Source: Ignavibacteria bacterium
GTDB taxonomy: Bacteria > Bacteroidota > Ignavibacteria > Kapaibacteriales > UBA2268
Assembly: GCA_012518115.1 (NCBI GenBank)
Contig: JAAYTD010000029.1
Coordinates: 17,876-81,875, forward strand
Direction: 5' to 3'
DNA length: 64,000 nt
The translations under genes were made by a program, and so were the position numbers. Positions 19,906 through 29,035 of this stretch are shown here, piece by piece. Each line of letters starts with the position of its first letter. Positions within the stretch are counted from its first letter, which is position 1. Below the pieces are notes generated by a model. That model was not told the origin of the DNA and did no database searches. It saw nothing but the letters and a program-made list of their open reading frames with translations.

Positions 19906-19947
19906 AAAGGTTTGTTTCTTGTTATGTAGAAACAAACCTTTTTTTAT
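19906..19947. terminator. Bidirectional terminator between the LolA-like and EIIA genes
   Basis: AAAGGTTTGTTTC (19906-19918) pairs with GAAACAAACCTTT (19929-19941) over 13 bp around a 10-nt loop, followed by Ts on the + strand. The hairpin abuts the stop codon of the converging EIIA gene, so it can serve both strands. Confidence 0.85.
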
Positions 19948-20405
19948 TCATCTTCTTCCATTTGCACAAAGAAATCAAGTATTGCTTGTTCTGTCCTACA
20001 TTTATCTAATTCACTTATATTCTTTTCATTATGAAGAATACGAGATGCTCTACTTAATACTCTTAAGTGCATACCTGTATTGTTTTCTCTTCCTACTAGC
20101 AAGTAAACATATTTTACAGGTTTACTATCAATAGAATTAAAATCTACATTTTCTTTAAGCTTAGCAAACGCGCCAACAATACCTTTAACAGCATTAGTTT
20201 TAGCGTGAGGTAAAGCAACACCTTGTCCGATCCCTGTTGTCATCAAGTTTTCTCTTTCGATAACTTTTTTCTTTACTTCTTCTAAATTTTCTATTTTTCC
20301 GCTTTTAGCAGCTAGTTCGCACATTTTTTTTAGAAGATCCTTTTTGTTATTTGCTTGTAATCCTATTCTTATATTTTCTATAGGAAGTATTTCATTTGTT
20401 TTCAT
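19944..20405 (-). CDS. PTS EIIA type-2 domain protein (PtsN/fructose family)
   Basis: A 153-residue stand-alone EIIA domain. GIGQGVALPHAKT contains the phospho-accepting His67. The family either passes phosphate to a sugar transporter (EIIFru, EIIMtl) or acts in nitrogen/potassium regulation (EIIANtr); no EIIB/EIIC gene is in the window, so a regulatory role is more likely. It starts 2 bases after the glycosidase gene, whose Arg-Arg codons supply the Shine-Dalgarno AAAGGAGA, so the two are translationally coupled. Confidence 0.88.
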   Translation of the reverse strand: MKTNEILPIENIRIGLQANNKKDLLKKMCELAAKSGKIENLEEVKKKVIERENLMTTGIGQGVALPHAKTNAVKGIVGAFAKLKENVDFNSIDSKPVKYVYLLVGRENNTGMHLRVLSRASRILHNEKNISELDKCRTEQAILDFFVQMEEDE

Positions 20406-20407
20406 AC

Positions 20408-21892
20408 TTATCTTCTCCTTTGTTTACGTTTTAACTTCATAACTTCTTTTTCTTTTTCTAATTTCACTGCTGCAAGAGCTACGGATATTCTCCGAGAAGT
20501 ATAAGGATTTGCATCATTCAACAAATTTTTTCCGTTTACTACCATAGTCGTAGAACCTCCCCCGTCTAAATTTTGAGCATTATAGCATCCTATATATTCC
20601 ATAATATCTGCAAGTTGAGTTAAGTTTACTCCTTCTGTTTCATACATTTTTCTTGAATCTGCAACAACAAGGAACATTTTTGTTTTGTCTTTATCAAATC
20701 CGATAGCTGTTCTTGGCAATTGTTTAGAAATAAAACGTCTTGACTTTGAACCTTCTTCATAAGCTTCATGCTGTGCTATTCCGTCTCGCACCAAACGTGG
20801 TGTACCCGAAACAGAACTTGCAAAAAGTTCACTTTCGTGTATATTTGTCCAAAAATGTATATTAACTTTTTCGCCAACTTTGGGAATTAAATTTGTATCT
20901 ATATCTTTGCCGAAAGAAATTAAGCAGTGTCCGGGTTTAATAGGTACGGAACCGGTATCTATTGATACAACTTCGCATCTAACGAAAGCATTAACAAAAG
21001 GAATATCTATATATTTTAATGTTACTTTTTTTAAGTTGTATTCAGAATTTGAAGCTCTTTGAGTTTCAAAGAGCTCTGCTCTATAAGCATCTAAAGTCAT
21101 AGTTTGTTCTGTGGAATCGTCATAAGGTTCATCTTGCAAAACATCATCTAATCCTTTCAGCAACAGTTCTTCTGTTTTCTTAGAATTAATGTATGGAATA
21201 GTATCACCTCCAAATCTGTTATACATTACCACCCCTGTTGTGTCTTTCCGTCTATTTACTGATGTTAAGCTTATTCGCTTTCCTGCAACTAATATCTCAC
21301 CTTGTAGCTTAAAGTATCCCATAAAAGGCTCACCTACATCATTAAAAAAAGTACTTGTCCATTTTTTATGTGTAGGCATTTCAGCTACTTCTCCTTCAAT
21401 AATAGTAGGACCTACTGGATAGTTTGTATAAACTCGCCAGAAATTTGCATTTACTCCTCCTATAACAGAATAGTTTTGTTTGTTATTTTCACTATCTTTT
21501 TGCAACATTTCAGGCAATTTCTCAAGTTCCATAATATTATTACCTGCTTTTATAGTTTTCAAAGTAGTTTTTTTATCTTTTAAATTGACCTGTAAAATAT
21601 GGATATCATTTTTATATTTATTAAGTTTAATAAGAACTCTTTTATAAGCTATTCCTTCTGCAAGCAAAGTATCAATTAAAAAAGTATGTTCAGGTTTATA
21701 GTTTTTCTTTGTAGTTTTTTTCTTTGTACTTCTCTTCTTTGTACTTCTCTTCTTTGTAGTTTTTTTCTTTGTTTTCTTGGCTGCGTAAGTTTCTACTGGA
21801 AACACAGCAGGCAAAACGATATTGAAAGAAAAAAAGAATATCAGAAAACGAAGTATCAAACTATTAAATTTATTTTTTGAATATCCTTCCAT
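20408..21892 (-). CDS. Secreted phosphodiester glycosidase (NAGPA-domain) protein
   Basis: 494 residues. A signal/anchor helix (LILRFLIFFFSFNIVLPAVF) is followed by a very basic Lys/Thr repeat tract (about residues 38-65, units such as KKRST), then the NAGPA/phosphodiester glycosidase fold. The family signature NLDGGGSTTMVVNG lies near residues 443-456, and earlier GGVNANFW and TAIGFDKDKTKMFLVV match typical strands. Relatives uncover mannose-6-phosphate in animals or modify cell-wall polymers in bacteria. The basic tract could bind teichoic- or LPS-like polyanions or nucleic acid. The repeat DNA (about 21705-21785) is a 15-bp tandem that could vary in length without frameshift. Confidence 0.75.
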   Translation of the reverse strand: MEGYSKNKFNSLILRFLIFFFSFNIVLPAVFPVETYAAKKTKKKTTKKRSTKKRSTKKKTTKKNYKPEHTFLIDTLLAEGIAYKRVLIKLNKYKNDIHILQVNLKDKKTTLKTIKAGNNIMELEKLPEMLQKDSENNKQNYSVIGGVNANFWRVYTNYPVGPTIIEGEVAEMPTHKKWTSTFFNDVGEPFMGYFKLQGEILVAGKRISLTSVNRRKDTTGVVMYNRFGGDTIPYINSKKTEELLLKGLDDVLQDEPYDDSTEQTMTLDAYRAELFETQRASNSEYNLKKVTLKYIDIPFVNAFVRCEVVSIDTGSVPIKPGHCLISFGKDIDTNLIPKVGEKVNIHFWTNIHESELFASSVSGTPRLVRDGIAQHEAYEEGSKSRRFISKQLPRTAIGFDKDKTKMFLVVADSRKMYETEGVNLTQLADIMEYIGCYNAQNLDGGGSTTMVVNGKNLLNDANPYTSRRISVALAAVKLEKEKEVMKLKRKQRRR

Positions 21893-21977
21893 ATCATTTT
21901 ATAAATCTAAATCATAACAAACTAATCATTTTTTTAAATATAAACATTTTTTATCTATTTTCTGCAAAAAAAAATTA

Positions 21978-23576
21978 TTATATAGTTTGTATTAATCCTA
22001 AATCTGTCCAGAAATTGGGATAAGATTTAGAAACACATTCGCTATTTTGTATTTTTACTTTTCCTTTAGCATTCATTCCAGCAATAGCTAGCGCCATAGC
22101 AATTCTATGGTCATTATGCGAAAAAACTTCTCCGCCTTGAAGTTTAGAAGGATTAACAATAAATCTATCATTTTCTAAATCTATTTCAATTTTAGCGCCT
22201 AATTTTGAAAACTCTTGCAAAATAGCATCTCTCCTATTGCTTTCTTTATAAACAAGTCTGCTTATTCCTTGAATATAACAAGCTTGCTGTGCATTTAACG
22301 CTAGTACAATTAAAGGTGGAATAAGGTCGGGCGTATCTATTGCATTAAAATTAAAACCTGAAATTACACTTTTATACAATATCAAAGTATCGTTTTTCAA
22401 TTCCATATTGATACCAATATCTAAGAAAAAATCATATATTCTTTTATCTGGCTGTTTAGAATGAAAATTAATTCCTTCAATACAAACTCCACCACGAATA
22501 GCACCTAAAACTAAGAAATTAGCAGCTGCACTCCAATCAAGTTCAATAGATATATTTTTAGCAGGAACATAGCTCTGTCCGCCGCTAATATAAAATCTTT
22601 GATATTTATCACATATTATATTAACGCCAAAATGCCGTATAACATCAATAGTTAAGTCAACGTAATATTTAGAACTTAAGTTAATTACATCAATGACACT
22701 GTAGCCTTCGCATATCGGTAACGACATAAGTAAGCCCGATAATAGCTGTGAAGTTTTAGAAGCATCTATCTCGTAAGTACCAGATTTTATATTGTCATAT
22801 AATTTCAAAAAAGTAAATTCTTTATTCCCGGGCAAGTTATTTTCTATTGCTTTGAAGCTAGTAAAAACATCTTCTAAAATTTTAGAATTTCTACATTTTT
22901 CATTTTTATTATTTTCAAAAAGTAATTCATGGTTATTAAGTATTTTTTGACAATGCTTCAATTCATTATATACGTCATTAATTTGTTCTGAATTACGTTT
23001 ACTTTTTATTTCCAAATTTTGACGTGTTTCTTCGCATAGATTGGAAAAAGATTGTAGATTAGATTGATTTTTTTCTTCATCGTCAATTAACTCAAAGTAT
23101 TTCATAGAATTTTCTTGTATTTTCAGAAATACTTTTTCAAGTTTATAGAATTTAGCGATCTTTTCTTCTATTTCCTTTTCACTTTTTATTTCTTCTATTT
23201 TTTTCGTTTCTATACTATATTTGATATTAGTTATATTTAGGATTTTTTGTAAATTTTCAGTTAATCTATTTTTCAAAGCATCGTCAATAAAGATATAGAT
23301 AGGAATTTCATTAATATAATGAGGAGCTAGTAAAGAAATGGTACGTATTAGCAAAGCAGATTCATAACAAAATAATATATCATCTTTAATCAGTGCGTAA
23401 ATAGCAGCAAGAGTGTTTTTTATATCATCGCATAGCTGCTTTTCTTTTGCAATAATTTCTAATGTTTCAATATCATCAGCTAATAAAGCCGCCATAGCAT
23501 ATCTTATAGCATAACTCTTTGATATCGGCGGCCTTACATTTATAATTTTCTCGTTATCTACTATCTCAACGAACAT
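21978..23576 (-). CDS. aroA: EPSP synthase AroA with large coiled-coil insertion and divergent first half
   Basis: 532 residues, against about 430 for normal AroA, which joins PEP and shikimate-3-phosphate. The second half is convincing: SGTYEIDASKTSQLLSGLLM, GGQSY, IDTPDLIPPL, KESNRRDA, HNDHRIAMALAIAGM and SKSYPNFW keep the aspartate, glutamate, arginine and lysine of the active site. The N-terminus keeps PPISKSYAIR. In between, the usual NAGTAxR loop is replaced by ESALLIRTI. Residues about 123-248 are an extra Glu/Lys/Asn-rich, coiled-coil-like insertion with no counterpart in the family. It is probably still AroA, since gene context and the second half fit, but activity and glyphosate response cannot be assumed. 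The gene starts 6 bases after the yqaA-like gene. Confidence 0.8.
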   Translation of the reverse strand: MFVEIVDNEKIINVRPPISKSYAIRYAMAALLADDIETLEIIAKEKQLCDDIKNTLAAIYALIKDDILFCYESALLIRTISLLAPHYINEIPIYIFIDDALKNRLTENLQKILNITNIKYSIETKKIEEIKSEKEIEEKIAKFYKLEKVFLKIQENSMKYFELIDDEEKNQSNLQSFSNLCEETRQNLEIKSKRNSEQINDVYNELKHCQKILNNHELLFENNKNEKCRNSKILEDVFTSFKAIENNLPGNKEFTFLKLYDNIKSGTYEIDASKTSQLLSGLLMSLPICEGYSVIDVINLSSKYYVDLTIDVIRHFGVNIICDKYQRFYISGGQSYVPAKNISIELDWSAAANFLVLGAIRGGVCIEGINFHSKQPDKRIYDFFLDIGINMELKNDTLILYKSVISGFNFNAIDTPDLIPPLIVLALNAQQACYIQGISRLVYKESNRRDAILQEFSKLGAKIEIDLENDRFIVNPSKLQGGEVFSHNDHRIAMALAIAGMNAKGKVKIQNSECVSKSYPNFWTDLGLIQTI

Positions 23577-23582
23577 TTAATT

Positions 23583-24188
23583 CTAAATAAATATATATTT
23601 TACTAAAACAAATCCTAGAATAATTAAAAGCAGAAAAGCTATTGTTATTTTGTCAAAATATTTTTCTAATATATCTTTTGCTTTTTCACCAAAGAAGTAA
23701 ATAACAACAGCTTCAGCAAAGAATCGCAAACTTCTTCCTATGATACAAACTATAATAAATTGCAAGAACGGCATAGTCGTTGCTCCTGCTGCTATTGTCG
23801 CTATTTTAAAAGGTATAGGCGAAAAAGCAGCACCTGCAAGGAACCACACTCCTATTTCACTGTTATATTTTTCCACGATAACTTTCCATACTTCTTGCCC
23901 GTTGTATATTTCAACAATGTAACTTCCTATAGTTTCAAATAGTGCAAACCCGATAAAGTATCCTAACATAGCTCCAATAACAGAACCTATTGAAGTAACA
24001 GCTGCAATTTTAAATGCTTTTTTAGGAGTTGCTACTCCCATAGCTAGTAACAAAATGTCAGGAGGAATAGGGAAAAAAGAAGCTTCTGCTAATGAAAGTA
24101 AGAAGAGAAACCACATAGCTTGTCGTTTCTCTGCAAAACTTTCCATCCATATTCTTGACTTATGAAGAATATCTTTTATTTTTTTCAT
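23583..24188 (-). CDS. YqaA/DedA-family membrane protein
   Basis: 201 residues with four to five hydrophobic segments and the VTT (DedA/SNARE-associated) signature: SLAEASFFPIPPDILLLAMG near the N-terminus and FLAGAAFSPIPFKIATIAAG in the middle. DedA-family members are thought to scramble or flip membrane lipids and affect envelope integrity; the YqaA branch is uncharacterised. It sits between the VWA-OmpA and aroA genes with gaps of 22 and 6 bases. Confidence 0.85.
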   Translation of the reverse strand: MKKIKDILHKSRIWMESFAEKRQAMWFLFLLSLAEASFFPIPPDILLLAMGVATPKKAFKIAAVTSIGSVIGAMLGYFIGFALFETIGSYIVEIYNGQEVWKVIVEKYNSEIGVWFLAGAAFSPIPFKIATIAAGATTMPFLQFIIVCIIGRSLRFFAEAVVIYFFGEKAKDILEKYFDKITIAFLLLIILGFVLVKYIFI

Positions 24189-24210
24189 TTTTATTGTAGC
24201 AAGAAGAAGT

Positions 24211-25575
24211 TTATTTTGATTGAATTACTATTTCAGTTCTACGATTCAAACTACGTCCGAAGTCCGTATCATTACTAGCTATAGGTCTTTTTTTTCCGAA
24301 TCCTTTTACTTGTATTTTATCAGCAGAAATCCCACGTCCTATAAGATATGTTTTCACTGCATTAGCTCTTTTTAGTGATAAGTTATCATTAAAAGCATCT
24401 GAACCTACAGAATCTGTATGTCCTTCTACAAGAATTGCTATGTTTTTTTTGTTCAACATAAAATCAGCTAGTAAATTTAATTCGCTAACATTTTCAGGTA
24501 ATTCATACTTTGCTGTTTGGAAAAGAAGGTTTTCGATAATTAACTTTCTCCCTAATTCCATTATTGGAATAGTTTTTTTAATTACTCTACTTAAATTTTT
24601 ATCGAATAGTCCTATTTCTATGGAATCAGGTATAGAAGTATGTTCTGATCTATATGTAACATAGAACAAGTTTGTAATTTGTTGAGTAAAGTTATCAAGA
24701 ACTGTCGAAAAAGCATATTCTATATTATAAGTTGTACCTCGTGTATTTTCAGACAATATAGCATAATTTTTCAATTTTGGAGGTGTAATAGAAAAGACTC
24801 TCAAATCGATTCTTTGTGCTCTTTCTATAACACTTTCTAAAGTTTCAAGCGTTCTACCGTCCCCGCCTTCATCACCTTTTTGATGATATGGAGCATCTGT
24901 TATAAGTATAGCTATACGGTTAGCTTCATCTCTAAATTGGATACGTTGAGTTACTGTTTTCAATGCTTCAAGCGCATTTTCCTTTTCGTCTCCACCGCCG
25001 AACGCTCTTACTTTTTTTATCCAGCTTAAGAAGTTATCTATATTTGAAGTAGGTTGATATACTCGTTCTATATTATCTGAAAAAAGTATTAATCCTAACC
25101 TATAATCTATTCCTCTTTCGCGTAATTTCCCTGCAAAAGAAGTAACATTTTCAACAACTCCATCAATTTGCGGTTGCATAGAACCTGTAATATCAATTAC
25201 GAAAATCAGATCCCAAGGTAAATTATTAGCCATTGGAACTTTTTCAACTGTAAGTGCTTTAAACTCAATATTATTCTCATAAATTGTAATTTGTTCAGGC
25301 AACAATGTATCCAATGGTTCTCCTAATTTATTATAAGCTTCTATCAGTAACTTAGTTTCTGGAAAACGTGTGATATCTACTCCTTTAACTGTAATATCTA
25401 TTTCTTCTCTATCTGCTTCTATTTTAGCACGTTCTAACAGTTTTTGTTTCTTTTCTTTTTCTGCTTTCTTATCTTTCCATGTTCTTTCGGCAACTAATGA
25501 GTTGTTAGTTAAACTAAAAAATATAAATATATAACAGATTATTTTTTGTGGATTAAGTTTTATTTTTTTTAACAT
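24211..25575 (-). CDS. Von Willebrand A plus OmpA C-terminal domain protein
   Basis: 454 residues. A signal peptide or short anchor (IICYIFIFFSLTNNSLVA) is followed by a charged linker, a VWA domain (about 120-300) with the metal site FVIDITGSM (DxTGS in place of DxSGS) and ILITDAP, and a C-terminal OmpA peptidoglycan-binding domain (about 350-454: VEGHTDSVGSDAFN, LSLKRANAVKTYL, NRRTEIVI). It probably tethers a protein-binding VWA module to the cell wall. It heads the leftward unit VWA-OmpA, yqaA-like, aroA, glycosidase, EIIA. Confidence 0.88.
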   Translation of the reverse strand: MLKKIKLNPQKIICYIFIFFSLTNNSLVAERTWKDKKAEKEKKQKLLERAKIEADREEIDITVKGVDITRFPETKLLIEAYNKLGEPLDTLLPEQITIYENNIEFKALTVEKVPMANNLPWDLIFVIDITGSMQPQIDGVVENVTSFAGKLRERGIDYRLGLILFSDNIERVYQPTSNIDNFLSWIKKVRAFGGGDEKENALEALKTVTQRIQFRDEANRIAILITDAPYHQKGDEGGDGRTLETLESVIERAQRIDLRVFSITPPKLKNYAILSENTRGTTYNIEYAFSTVLDNFTQQITNLFYVTYRSEHTSIPDSIEIGLFDKNLSRVIKKTIPIMELGRKLIIENLLFQTAKYELPENVSELNLLADFMLNKKNIAILVEGHTDSVGSDAFNDNLSLKRANAVKTYLIGRGISADKIQVKGFGKKRPIASNDTDFGRSLNRRTEIVIQSK

Positions 25576-25606
25576 GTTATCAAATTTTTTATTTTATATT
25601 AACAAA

Positions 25607-25652
25607 TTTCCCTACTAACCAATCCTATGGAAAACGATGATTAGTAGGGAAA
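25607..25652 (-). terminator. Hairpin after the GldM-like operon
   Basis: TTTCCCTACTAA (25607-25618) and TTAGTAGGGAAA (25641-25652) form a perfect 12-bp stem with a 22-nt loop, just past the end of the 477-residue protein gene. No strong T run follows, so termination is inferred from position. It also lies upstream of the VWA-OmpA start. Confidence 0.45.
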
Positions 25653-25697
25653 AGTTAGTTTTGTTTAAAAAGATTAAATATTTAAATATAGTATTAA

Positions 25698-27131
25698 TTA
25701 TATAGTTAATCTCAAAACCGGAGAAATCATAAAGAAATTCTTTATTTCATAAGGTCTTGCTTCACGGATTGGCGTAGTGTATTTCATTTCTACGTATAAC
25801 CAATCTCCTAAAAGTGGTATCCAAACTCTACCTAAAAGATTATTATTAGATAGTTGAACACTAGCTCCAAAAGGAAAAGTAGCTTGATTACGGTATTCTA
25901 TTTTAGCATATAACCAATCTAAAGGTTCGCTAGGTTTATATGTTTTTAATCCTTCAATATTTTCATTTGAAATATGAGCTACTTGATTAGGAGTATCTTT
26001 ATCTGTATAATACAATCCCATTTCAGCTACTTCAGAATAACTAACACCTAAATCAAAGCGTAGATAATTTTCAGGATTTCGTGAATCTAACCACCAATTA
26101 TAAAATAGCCCAAAATGACCTGATGCTTTAGAAACAGGAACTATAGATGTTATTTCATGTCCATATGCTGAAATATAATCAACTTCTGGATCTAAAGCAT
26201 ATGAACCCCATTTATGCTGCTCAATACCTGTTGTTCTTATATCTTCCACAGGTAAACGTACATCTACACTAAAACCTGCCTGCGGGTAAATAGGTAAATG
26301 GAAATCTAAACCTGCTATCAAACTACCGCTTATTGCACCATTTAAAGTACGTTCTTTAACCCAAGTAAAGAAAGAATTAGAAGGATCTACTCCGCTTGTA
26401 ACTCTATATCCACCACCTAGATAAGCATTCATTAAATATGGAATTGCACGTGAAGTATTAATATCTTTATTCAAATAAAGTGGACGTTGTAACTCTATAC
26501 TACCTTCTCCCGATGACCAGAATTGATAACCTATTTTATCGTTACCAAGTCTTGACGTTAGCCAAAAACCAGTATTGCCAATTTTGACGTTCTGCTCAAA
26601 AAGTGACAAAGAAAAGGCTTGATAAACATCTGTCGGACGCAAATAATCTAATATAGCATCAGCTTGATATGTTGAAACAGGAACTTCTACAGGAATTTCT
26701 TTATAGCAATATGTTCTACCTGTTCCTGTACCGGAATAGCTAATTTCACCTGTAAGTTTCTTTTTCAAGGCTGAGGAAATATATTGTTCGATTTGATGAG
26801 TCTTCATAAAAGCATCCCCGCAAGAAATAAGCAGTATTTGAAAATGTCCATATTGAACATCAAATGCACCGGGAGCAGCAAGTACTTCTATGTTACTAAG
26901 ATTCAACAAATTTCTATCAAAACCTGCACCTAAAAAAGCAGATTGAATATGTATTTGCAAGTCAGGTTCGCATATTTTCCAGCGCGGAAAATACTTTACT
27001 ATATCTTGATCTAAGGTTGTAAGAGCGTCTAACATACCTTGTTCTTTTTCTGTATATTCTTGTGCAATTAAATTTGTTCCACATAAATAAAAAGTAATTG
27101 CAATCATTAAAATTAAATTTATTTTTTTCAT
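25698..27131 (-). CDS. Outer-membrane beta-rich protein, paralog of the upstream gene product
   Basis: 477 residues with a signal peptide (INLILMIAITFYLCGTNLIA). The N-terminal third is a globular region with two Cys-containing segments (WKICEPDL, LISCGDAF). The C-terminal two thirds alternate amphipathic strands (SLIAGLDFHLPIYPQAGFSV, FPFGASVQLSNNNLLGRVWI) and end MISPVLRLTI, which suits a beta barrel inserted by BAM. These strands align by eye with the end of the 611-residue protein just upstream, so the two are tandem paralogs. The function is unknown; location with a GldM-like protein suggests an envelope complex. Confidence 0.65.
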   Translation of the reverse strand: MKKINLILMIAITFYLCGTNLIAQEYTEKEQGMLDALTTLDQDIVKYFPRWKICEPDLQIHIQSAFLGAGFDRNLLNLSNIEVLAAPGAFDVQYGHFQILLISCGDAFMKTHQIEQYISSALKKKLTGEISYSGTGTGRTYCYKEIPVEVPVSTYQADAILDYLRPTDVYQAFSLSLFEQNVKIGNTGFWLTSRLGNDKIGYQFWSSGEGSIELQRPLYLNKDINTSRAIPYLMNAYLGGGYRVTSGVDPSNSFFTWVKERTLNGAISGSLIAGLDFHLPIYPQAGFSVDVRLPVEDIRTTGIEQHKWGSYALDPEVDYISAYGHEITSIVPVSKASGHFGLFYNWWLDSRNPENYLRFDLGVSYSEVAEMGLYYTDKDTPNQVAHISNENIEGLKTYKPSEPLDWLYAKIEYRNQATFPFGASVQLSNNNLLGRVWIPLLGDWLYVEMKYTTPIREARPYEIKNFFMISPVLRLTI

Positions 27132-27166
27132 TTCGTCTTTATATTTAATTTAGTTAAAAAAATGAA

Positions 27167-29002
27167 TTAAAAGTTGAATATTAAACGTACCATCGGCATA
27201 AACAAACCGTCTTTCTCCCAACTGCGTACCTGATCTTTAAATGCAGCTACGTATCCTTTTGCATCTAATCTTATATAAAACAATTCTCTCACTACAGGTA
27301 TTTGTAACCATATGTTACCGGATAAAGCTTCATCAAAATACTGTACAGTAATTCCATAAGGTGTTGTTACATCAGAAGCCATAAATTCTGCTTTCATTGA
27401 AATTCCACCTATTGTTTCACTTGATTCCTTTATATAATTCCAAACTGTTTCACCTTCAGAAGTCTCTTCTTGTTTATTGCGCCAAGCTTCAACACCAAAA
27501 ACAGTTCCACCAATACCGAAACGCATTAGATAGCCTGCATCAATAGAAATACCGAAAGTATAATGCATTTGTCCTGTAAATCTTACTAAATAATCATTAT
27601 ACAATACATCATTTTTAATGTAATTAAAAGTACCTTCATCCATTAATTTTTGGCGATTTTTATAAGTCGCTTCTTTTGCATCATCAAAAATATAAGAGCC
27701 GCCGAAACTAAATACTCCACTTTGTGGGATTATTTTTATTGGGAAATCGGCATTCAACGATAATCCAAAACCACCGCAAGTCATTGTTCTATCGATGTTA
27801 AACACATCTTTTGAAAAAGATGACCAACCTGAAGTAGGTAACACTAAACCAAATTTCATATTCTCCCAAATAGCTCTTACCGCAAGTCTTTCACTCCAAA
27901 AGCTTGGATAATTAATTTCATCTATTCCATATCTAATCTCTGCACCATAACTCGGCAGATTAGCATTCGCATTACTATAAGGTGCTAATTTTATTGAGCC
28001 GTCTTCAGCGGTATATTCATAATATTCAGTAGTATATTTTTTCCAACTAATTAAATCTGGGCTAATAAGTAGTTCATTTTCTTTCCAATAATCAGCCGGC
28101 TGCCCGTCACTTATTCTAATAAATTTTGCAACATCCATATCAGTTACATCATTTTCATTAGCTATCATAGAAGAAGTTTTTCCATAATTTTTCACAAAAA
28201 CGAGTTCTGAACCTATACCTCTAACCTCTGGAGTAATTAGATTGAAGTTCCCTTGTCTGAATTCAACAATAAGTTTGTCGTATAAGTTTGTTGTTTTTGT
28301 TGCATCATCTTCGTCTTCTATCATAAAGTTCATTAATTCATGATAAGTAAGTATGTTTTTTTCATTTGATACTGCATTTCCAATAACTTGGTTATAGTAA
28401 GCAATCAAATACTCTTCATACTCATCTTTAGCAATTCTCTCTTTACAAAGAATAAGAGCTATGATGTCAGGTGGCGTTCCAGGCTCCTCTACGGGCTTAG
28501 TAATCATAAACATTTGATAGATGTCCGCCTTTTGCCTTCTTGTACCCCCTATTGCTTGTTGATACGCAAGTTGTAGTTCAACATCATTAACTTCAAGATC
28601 TTCAAGATATTCGAATTGATCAATATCTCCGTTAAAAGCTCTTCTTATAGCAGGTAATGACCTAGTTCCAGTAGCCATAACTTTTCTAACTTCGTTAACA
28701 ATATTTTCTAATCTTTCCGGATCTACTACATTTTGGCTTGAAGCTATGTTTTCTTCCTCCGCAGCTGCTTCTTCTTCAAACTCTGTTTTCTTTTTTATAA
28801 TTTCTTTTAATGAACGTACTTGTCTGTCATTCATTTCATAAAAAGAAACACTAGAAAATCTAAAGTTGTTAAAATTACTTAATATCTCTTTCAATTTGTT
28901 TTGTGAAGATATTCCGTCTTGCGCTTTTATATCACTATTTAGAGTAACTAATAAACCTAGTGCTAAAGCGAAGAAAATAAAATTACTTTTTCTTTTAAAC
29001 AT
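27167..29002 (-). CDS. Outer-membrane beta-barrel-like protein with acidic N-terminal region
   Basis: 611 residues: a signal peptide (FIFFALALGLLVTLNSDIKA), a helical acidic segment (about 60-100, EFEEEAAAEEENIASS), a middle region, then strands like LSLNADFPIKIIPQSGVFSF and TTPYGITVQYFDEALSGNIW, ending in PMVRLIFNF, a typical outer-membrane C-terminus. The last 250 residues resemble the 477-residue protein downstream (shared PQ-G, P-x-G-x-x-V-Q and final FM-P pattern). It lies 34 bases after the GldM-like gene and 35 bases before its paralog, which is operon spacing. I do not recognise the family. Confidence 0.65.
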   Translation of the reverse strand: MFKRKSNFIFFALALGLLVTLNSDIKAQDGISSQNKLKEILSNFNNFRFSSVSFYEMNDRQVRSLKEIIKKKTEFEEEAAAEEENIASSQNVVDPERLENIVNEVRKVMATGTRSLPAIRRAFNGDIDQFEYLEDLEVNDVELQLAYQQAIGGTRRQKADIYQMFMITKPVEEPGTPPDIIALILCKERIAKDEYEEYLIAYYNQVIGNAVSNEKNILTYHELMNFMIEDEDDATKTTNLYDKLIVEFRQGNFNLITPEVRGIGSELVFVKNYGKTSSMIANENDVTDMDVAKFIRISDGQPADYWKENELLISPDLISWKKYTTEYYEYTAEDGSIKLAPYSNANANLPSYGAEIRYGIDEINYPSFWSERLAVRAIWENMKFGLVLPTSGWSSFSKDVFNIDRTMTCGGFGLSLNADFPIKIIPQSGVFSFGGSYIFDDAKEATYKNRQKLMDEGTFNYIKNDVLYNDYLVRFTGQMHYTFGISIDAGYLMRFGIGGTVFGVEAWRNKQEETSEGETVWNYIKESSETIGGISMKAEFMASDVTTPYGITVQYFDEALSGNIWLQIPVVRELFYIRLDAKGYVAAFKDQVRSWEKDGLFMPMVRLIFNF

Positions 29003-29035
29003 TATATATATTCCTATTATTATTTTTAAAATTTA

